A stretch of DNA of 10,476 nucleotides. Origin: JBFGCA01 sp041567315 (lineage in GTDB: Bacteria > Acidobacteriota > Thermoanaerobaculia > Multivoradales > JAHEKO01). Below, one piece after another: positions 6,693 through 10,476 of this stretch. The DNA is taken from contig JBFGCA010000140.1 of assembly GCA_041567315.1 (NCBI GenBank), forward strand, positions 1 to 10,476, written 5' to 3'. Position 1 is the first letter of the stretch; each line of letters begins with the position of its first letter. Below the pieces are notes generated by a model. That model was not told the origin of the DNA. It did not search any database and was given only the letters and a program-made list of their open reading frames with translations. The translations under genes were made by a program, and so were the position numbers.

Positions 6693-6702
6693 GGCACCGG
6701 AG

Positions 6703-8163
6703 CTACCAGGCGATCCACCCGAGCAGCCGCGCCGGCCAGATCCCGAGCAGCAGCGTGGCGGCGGCCGCCAGGACGGCGGCGGCCCGCCCCCAGAGATCGA
6801 CCCGCAGACCGCTGGGCGGCGCCACCTCGGCCTTCATGTAGAGCGTGTAGACCACCCGCAGGTAGTAGAAGACGCCCACCAGGCTGGTCAGCACGCCGAC
6901 CACCGCCAGCCACAGCTGGCCGTGGCGGATGGCGTGGACGAAGACCAGGTACTTGCCGAGAAAGCCGAGGGCCGGCGGGATGCCGCCCAGCGAGAGCATG
7001 CAGATCGTGAGACAGGCGCCGAGCAGCGGGAAGCGGTACCCCCAGCCAGAGAGCTCGCCGATCAGGTGCTGCTCGCCGGCCCGCGCGTAGAGCATCGCCA
7101 CCACCGCGAAGGCGCCGGCGTTCATCAGCGCGTAGGCCAGCAGATAGACCAGCACCGGCTCCCAGGAGCCGCGGTCGAGGCTTACCAGCGGGATCAGCAG
7201 ATAGCCCATGTGGGCGATCCCCGAATAGGCCAGCATCCGCTTGATGTCCTGCTGGACCAGCGCCAGCAGGTTGCCGACCACCATCGACAGCACCGCCAGC
7301 AGCGCCACCAGCTGCGGCCAGCGGGCGGTGTCGGCGCCCGCCACGACGGCGGCGAGCGGCAGCTCGAGGAGCCGGATGAGCACCACCGCGCTGGCCGCCT
7401 TGGGGGCGACCGAGAGCAGCGCCACGAAGGGCGACGGTGCCCCCTGGTAGGCGTCGGGCGACCAGGCGTGGAAGGGCACGACGCTCATCTTGAAAGCGAA
7501 GCCGGCGACCAGCAGCAGCAGTCCCAGCTCGAGCTGGGGGCCGCCCTGGCCGGCCGCGAAGTGGGCGGCCACCGCCGCCAGCCGGGTGGTGCCGGTCTCG
7601 CCGTAGACCAGCGCGATCCCCAAGAGCACGAAGGCGCTGACGAAGGCGCCCATCAGGAAGTACTTGAGCGCCCCCTCGGTGGCGATCGCCAGCCGCCGGT
7701 GGTAGCCGGTCAGCGCGTAGAGGCAGACCGAGAGCAGCTCCAGGGCCAGGAAGACGGTCAGCAGCTCGGTAGCGCGGGCCATCAGCAGCAGGCTGCTGCC
7801 GCACCACAGCAGCAGGGCGTAGTACTCGCCGCCCAGGATCCCCTCGCGGACCAGATAGCCGTGCGAGGCGAGCAGCGCCAGCAGCGCCGACAGCAGCACG
7901 ATGGCCGAGATGGCGGCGGTGATCGGCGTGCCCTCGATCAGCCCGCCAAAGGCCGCCCCGGCCGGCGGCGCCAGCGCCAGGCGGCCGGCGGCGGCCGCCA
8001 CCACCGCCAGCGCCAGCGGCGTCAGCAGACCGCGCAGGCGGGGGAGGAAGGCGTCGAGGAGCAACACCAGGACGCCGCCGCCGGCCAGCAGCAGCTCGGG
8101 GCCGAGCGCCGCCAGGTCCGCCCCCGGCACCAGGTAGTCGGGGACCGGGGGGACTGAGTTCAT
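6703..8163 (-). CDS. nuoN: NADH-quinone oxidoreductase subunit N
   Basis: One of the three antiporter-like proton-pumping membrane subunits of complex I; 486 residues, the usual length, almost entirely hydrophobic with about 14 predicted membrane segments. Key charged residues sit in recognisable contexts: E142 in LALELLSVCLYAL (transmembrane 5 glutamate), K167 in EGALKYFLMGAF, K225 in AFKMSVVPFHAWSPDAYQGA, K255 in VAPKAASAV, and K404 in GFLGKYLVF; they correspond to the conserved E133, K158, K217, K247 and K395 of the E. coli protein. QQDIKRMLAYSGIAHMGYLL (304-323) is a further family signature. I chose the ATG at 8163, not an upstream in-frame alternative at 8235, because GGAGG lies 7 bases before it and because it overlaps the nuoM stop as ATGA. 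Confidence 0.96.
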   Translation of the reverse strand: MNSVPPVPDYLVPGADLAALGPELLLAGGGVLVLLLDAFLPRLRGLLTPLALAVVAAAAGRLALAPPAGAAFGGLIEGTPITAAISAIVLLSALLALLASHGYLVREGILGGEYYALLLWCGSSLLLMARATELLTVFLALELLSVCLYALTGYHRRLAIATEGALKYFLMGAFVSAFVLLGIALVYGETGTTRLAAVAAHFAAGQGGPQLELGLLLLVAGFAFKMSVVPFHAWSPDAYQGAPSPFVALLSVAPKAASAVVLIRLLELPLAAVVAGADTARWPQLVALLAVLSMVVGNLLALVQQDIKRMLAYSGIAHMGYLLIPLVSLDRGSWEPVLVYLLAYALMNAGAFAVVAMLYARAGEQHLIGELSGWGYRFPLLGACLTICMLSLGGIPPALGFLGKYLVFVHAIRHGQLWLAVVGVLTSLVGVFYYLRVVYTLYMKAEVAPPSGLRVDLWGRAAAVLAAAATLLLGIWPARLLGWIAW

Positions 8164-9848
8164 GGCGCGGCCTCCGGCGTTTCGGCGCCCGGCGGGCCGG
8201 CAGGTCTCTCGGTGGCCGGCCCCGGCCCGGCCCACAGGGCGTGTCCGGCCCGGTTCCCGGCGTGCGTCGCCGCAGTGATCTGCTCGCCGAGCAGCGGTCG
8301 CGGCGGCGGTGGCACCGCGACCCGCGCCTGGTGGTGGGCGAGGACGCGGTCGAGGTCGGGCCGGCTGGGGGCCAGGAACGGCTCGGGGGCGAGCCCGATG
8401 ATCAGCATCAGCAGCGCCAGCGGCGCCAGCACCAGGATCTCGCGCAGCGACAGGTCACTGAGCCCGCGGTTGGCCTCGTGGCGCAGCGGGCCCCACAGCG
8501 TGCGGGCCACCATCTTGAGGACGTAGAGCGCCGCCACCACCACCCCGAAGGTGGCGATAACCGTCGGCCACACCAGACCGGCACGAAAGCTGCCGGCCAG
8601 GATCAGAAACTCGCCGACGAAGCCGTTGAGCCCCGGCAGACCCACCGAGGCGAGGGCGACGAAGACCAGGAAGAAGGCGAACCAAGGCATCACCCGCGCC
8701 AGCCCGCCGAACTCCTCGAACGCCTTGGTGTGGCGCCGCTCGTAGAGCATCCCCACCAGCAGGAAGAGGGCGCCGGTCGACAGACCGTGGTTGATCATCT
8801 GCACCAGCGACCCCTGCCAGGCCACCAGGTCGAAGGCGAACAGCCCCAGCACCACGAAGCCCAGGTGGGCCACCGAGGAGTAGGCCACCAGCTTCTTGAA
8901 GTCCTCCTGCGCCCAGGCGACCAGTCCGCCGTAGACGATCCCCACCAGGGCGAGCGCCACCAGCAGCGGCTGCGCCGCCTCGGCGGCGTGGGGGAACAGG
9001 GGCAGCGCGAAGCGCACGAAGCCGTAGGTGCCGAGCTTGAGCAGGATGCCGGCCAGGAGCACCGAGCCGCCGGTGGGGGCCTCGACGTGGGCGTCGGGCA
9101 GCCAGGTGTGGAGCGGGAAGAGCGGCACCTTGATGGCGAAGGCCAGGGCGAAGGCGGCAAACAGCCACAGCTGCTCGCCCCACGGCAGCTCGAGGGCCAG
9201 CAGCCGGTCGTAGGCGAAGCTCCAACCGCCCCCCAGCTGCTGATGGGTCCAGGCCAGCCAGACGATGCCGAGCAGCATCAGCAGCGAGCCCACCATGGTG
9301 AACAGGAAGAACTTGACCGCCGCGTAGACCCGGCGCTCGCCGCCCCAGATGCCGATCAGCAGGTACATCGGCACCAGCATCAGCTCCCAGAAGATGTAAA
9401 ACAGGAACAGGTCGAAGGCGACCAGCGCCCCCAGGATGCCGGTGGTCAGCAGCAGCAGCGACAGCAGGTAGCCCTTCCAGTGGCGCTCGATGCCGCGCCA
9501 CGAGCCGGCCACCACCACCGGCAGCAGCAGCGCGGTGAGCAGCATCAGCGGCATCGACACCCCGTCCATCGCCAGCTCGTAGCGGATGCCGAAGCGCGGG
9601 ATCCAGTCGATCACCCGGCCGTCGGGCCCCACCTCGCGCAGCGCGGCGAAGCCCTCGCCGGCGCCCAGCCGCGGCACCACCAGCGCCACGGCGAAAACCA
9701 GCTCGACCAGCGCCACCGCCAGGCCGTAGAGCTTGACCGGCCGTCCGGCGTCGCGCCGGAAGAGCAGCAGCGGCAGGCAGGCCAGGGTGGGGAAGAAGAC
9801 CACCCGGGTCAGCGTGTTGCCGGCCAGCAGATAGAGCAGGGTGTCCAT
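8160..9848 (-). CDS. nuoM: NADH-quinone oxidoreductase subunit M
   Basis: The middle antiporter-like subunit of the complex I membrane arm; 562 residues. Signatures: FYIFWELMLVPMYLLIGIWG (150-169) with the essential E155; KVPLFPLHTWLPDAHVEAPT (240-259) with K240; GILLKLGTYGFVRF (267-280) with K271; EDFKKLVAYSSVAHLGFVVL (315-334); QMINHGLSTGALFLLVGML (350-368); and LNGFVGEFLIL (407-417) with E413. These match E144, K234, K265 and E407 of E. coli NuoM in context. Family members are usually about 490-510 residues; here the last 55-60 (after about 505) form a Pro/Ala/Gly-rich hydrophilic tail (VPPPPRPLLGEQ ... GPPGAETPEAAP) with no membrane segment. The ATG follows the nuoL stop by 16 bases without a strong ribosome binding site, and the stop overlaps the nuoN start. 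Confidence 0.96.
   Translation of the reverse strand: MDTLLYLLAGNTLTRVVFFPTLACLPLLLFRRDAGRPVKLYGLAVALVELVFAVALVVPRLGAGEGFAALREVGPDGRVIDWIPRFGIRYELAMDGVSMPLMLLTALLLPVVVAGSWRGIERHWKGYLLSLLLLTTGILGALVAFDLFLFYIFWELMLVPMYLLIGIWGGERRVYAAVKFFLFTMVGSLLMLLGIVWLAWTHQQLGGGWSFAYDRLLALELPWGEQLWLFAAFALAFAIKVPLFPLHTWLPDAHVEAPTGGSVLLAGILLKLGTYGFVRFALPLFPHAAEAAQPLLVALALVGIVYGGLVAWAQEDFKKLVAYSSVAHLGFVVLGLFAFDLVAWQGSLVQMINHGLSTGALFLLVGMLYERRHTKAFEEFGGLARVMPWFAFFLVFVALASVGLPGLNGFVGEFLILAGSFRAGLVWPTVIATFGVVVAALYVLKMVARTLWGPLRHEANRGLSDLSLREILVLAPLALLMLIIGLAPEPFLAPSRPDLDRVLAHHQARVAVPPPPRPLLGEQITAATHAGNRAGHALWAGPGPATERPAGPPGAETPEAAP
8171..8175 (-). promoter_or_regulatory. Shine-Dalgarno GGAGG for nuoN
   Basis: On the minus strand GGAGG lies 7 bases before the ATG at 8163, inside the 3' end of nuoM. 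It decides the nuoN start against an upstream in-frame alternative at 8235. Confidence 0.65.
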
Positions 9849-9864
9849 GACTCGTCGGCCGGAC

Positions 9865-10476
9865 TCAGCCGGTCAGCCACCAGAAGAGCAGCAGCAGTCC
9901 GGCCAGGAAGTAGAGCGCGTAGTTGCGGACGTTGCCGGTGGTCGAGAAGCGTCCCAGCTCGCCGCTCAACCGGGCCAGCAGCGGCCCGGCGTGGACCGCG
10001 CCCTCGACCACGAAGCCGTCCACGATCCGCCAGCAGAAGCCGGCGAAGGCCGAGAGCGGGCGCACCACGGTGGCGTCGTAGAGCTCGTCGACCCAGTACT
10101 TGTTGAGGAGCAGGCGGTGGAGGCCCGGGAAGCGCTCGGCCCAGGTCTTGCCGCCGGCGAGCCCGCGGCCGCCACCCCAGATCCGCCAGGCGATCCAGAT
10201 CCCCAACCCCGCCACCGCCACCGACAGCCCCATCAGCGCCAGCTCCTCGCCCAGCGAGGCGTGATGCACCGCCGCCGCCCCGTGGGAGACGGCGCCGTGG
10301 ACGGCCTCGCCGAGGGGCGCGGCCCCGTGCCCCACGGCGCCGTGCGCCGCCTCGCCGTGGCCGCCGCCGTACCCCGGCCCGGCCAGCGCCGGGGCCATGA
10401 ACCGCCCCAGCCAGTTGGGGTCCCACTCGCCCAGCCGCGGCAGCCCGATCCACCCCGCCACCACCGAGCCCACCGC
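9865..10476 (-). CDS. nuoL: NADH-quinone oxidoreductase subunit L, C-terminal part (5' end outside window)
   Basis: The last 203 residues of the distal antiporter-like complex I subunit; the frame is open to the window edge. Visible residues begin AVGSVVAGWIGLP, the conserved end of the 14-segment core. Next come a variable loop with a His-rich repeat (visible residues 40-72), a membrane segment (MGLSVAVAGLGIWIAWRIWG), and the highly conserved LLLNKYWVDELYDATVVRPL, which starts the region containing the long lateral amphipathic helix that clamps the membrane arm in known structures. It closes with a last membrane segment (YALYFLAGLLLLFWWLTG). The pump's catalytic lysines and glutamate lie outside the window. 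It is followed by nuoM after 16 bases and is part of the same operon. Confidence 0.96.
   Translation of the reverse strand, partial: AVGSVVAGWIGLPRLGEWDPNWLGRFMAPALAGPGYGGGHGEAAHGAVGHGAAPLGEAVHGAVSHGAAAVHHASLGEELALMGLSVAVAGLGIWIAWRIWGGGRGLAGGKTWAERFPGLHRLLLNKYWVDELYDATVVRPLSAFAGFCWRIVDGFVVEGAVHAGPLLARLSGELGRFSTTGNVRNYALYFLAGLLLLFWWLTG
10264..10353 (-). repeat. 45-base tandem repeat (two copies) in nuoL
   Basis: Two adjacent 45-base units (10353-10309 and 10308-10264) encode EAAHGAVGHGAAPLG and EAVHGAVSHGAAAVH. The shared core is EA(A/V)HGAV(G/S)HGAA. With neighbouring residues this gives seven histidines in 33 residues, in the loop before the next-to-last membrane segment. The core GGCGCCGTG recurs at 10291 and 10336, confirming the 45-base period. 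Confidence 0.75.

Noticed and set aside
6693..6702. Rex operator (TTGTGAA/TTCACAA type) before rex
   Set aside because: The gap to nuoN is only 10 bases and no such palindrome is visible there or elsewhere in the window.
8160..8235. Longer nuoN start at 8235
   Set aside because: It would add 24 Arg/Gly-rich residues lacking family homology; the ATG at 8163 has GGAGG at 7 bases and the ATGA overlap with nuoM.
6553..10106. Two long plus-strand open frames (6553-8157 and 8241-10106) opposite nuoN and nuoM
   Set aside because: Gln/His/Arg/Gly-rich products that mirror hydrophobic membrane codons on the other strand; no domains, no start context.
1..10476. CRISPR array, tRNA/rRNA, transposase, toxin-antitoxin or defence genes
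   Set aside because: Scanned for regularly spaced repeats, tRNA-like arms and known motifs; none found. The region is core metabolism and information processing.

Overview
The window is a very GC-rich bacterial chromosome segment with ordinary gene density. It holds two converging gene groups and no gene-free stretch longer than about 60 bases. The gene set points to a respiring, non-proteobacterial lineage: a DnaE1-type replicative polymerase, a class II CCA-adding/poly(A) polymerase-family enzyme, the Rex NADH sensor, and complex I encoded by separate nuoL, nuoM and nuoN genes. An acidobacterial relative (Thermoanaerobaculia-like) is my best guess, but this rests on impression, not on a search, and other high-GC phyla that carry Rex remain possible.

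Left half, plus strand (1-6091): the 3' part of dnaE; a cca-family tRNA nucleotidyltransferase; a secreted protein of unknown function; rsmD (16S rRNA m2G966 methyltransferase); and pncB (nicotinate phosphoribosyltransferase). The first four are tightly packed (22-base gap, GTGA overlap, ATGA overlap) and look like one transcription unit for replication, tRNA maturation and ribosome maturation. pncB follows after 53 bases that contain a possible -10 element very close to its start codon.

Right half, minus strand (10476 down to 6084): the 3' end of nuoL, then nuoM, nuoN and rex, closely spaced. These encode the three antiporter-like proton-pumping membrane subunits of NADH:quinone oxidoreductase, followed by the redox repressor that senses NADH/NAD+. 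rex converges on pncB with an 8-base overlap of coding ends. Genes that make NAD, sense the NADH/NAD+ ratio and oxidise NADH therefore lie side by side.

No defence system, CRISPR array, transposase, tRNA or rRNA was found. The least ordinary points are: (a) an in-frame extra segment of 77 codons in cca, bounded by a 12-base near-perfect direct repeat exactly 231 bases apart; (b) an 84-base stretch right after cca whose antisense frame reads like real protein and which confuses the start of the next gene; (c) rex as the last gene of the nuo operon; (d) a nested inverted repeat at the pncB/rex junction; (e) a 15-residue His-rich tandem repeat in a NuoL loop.
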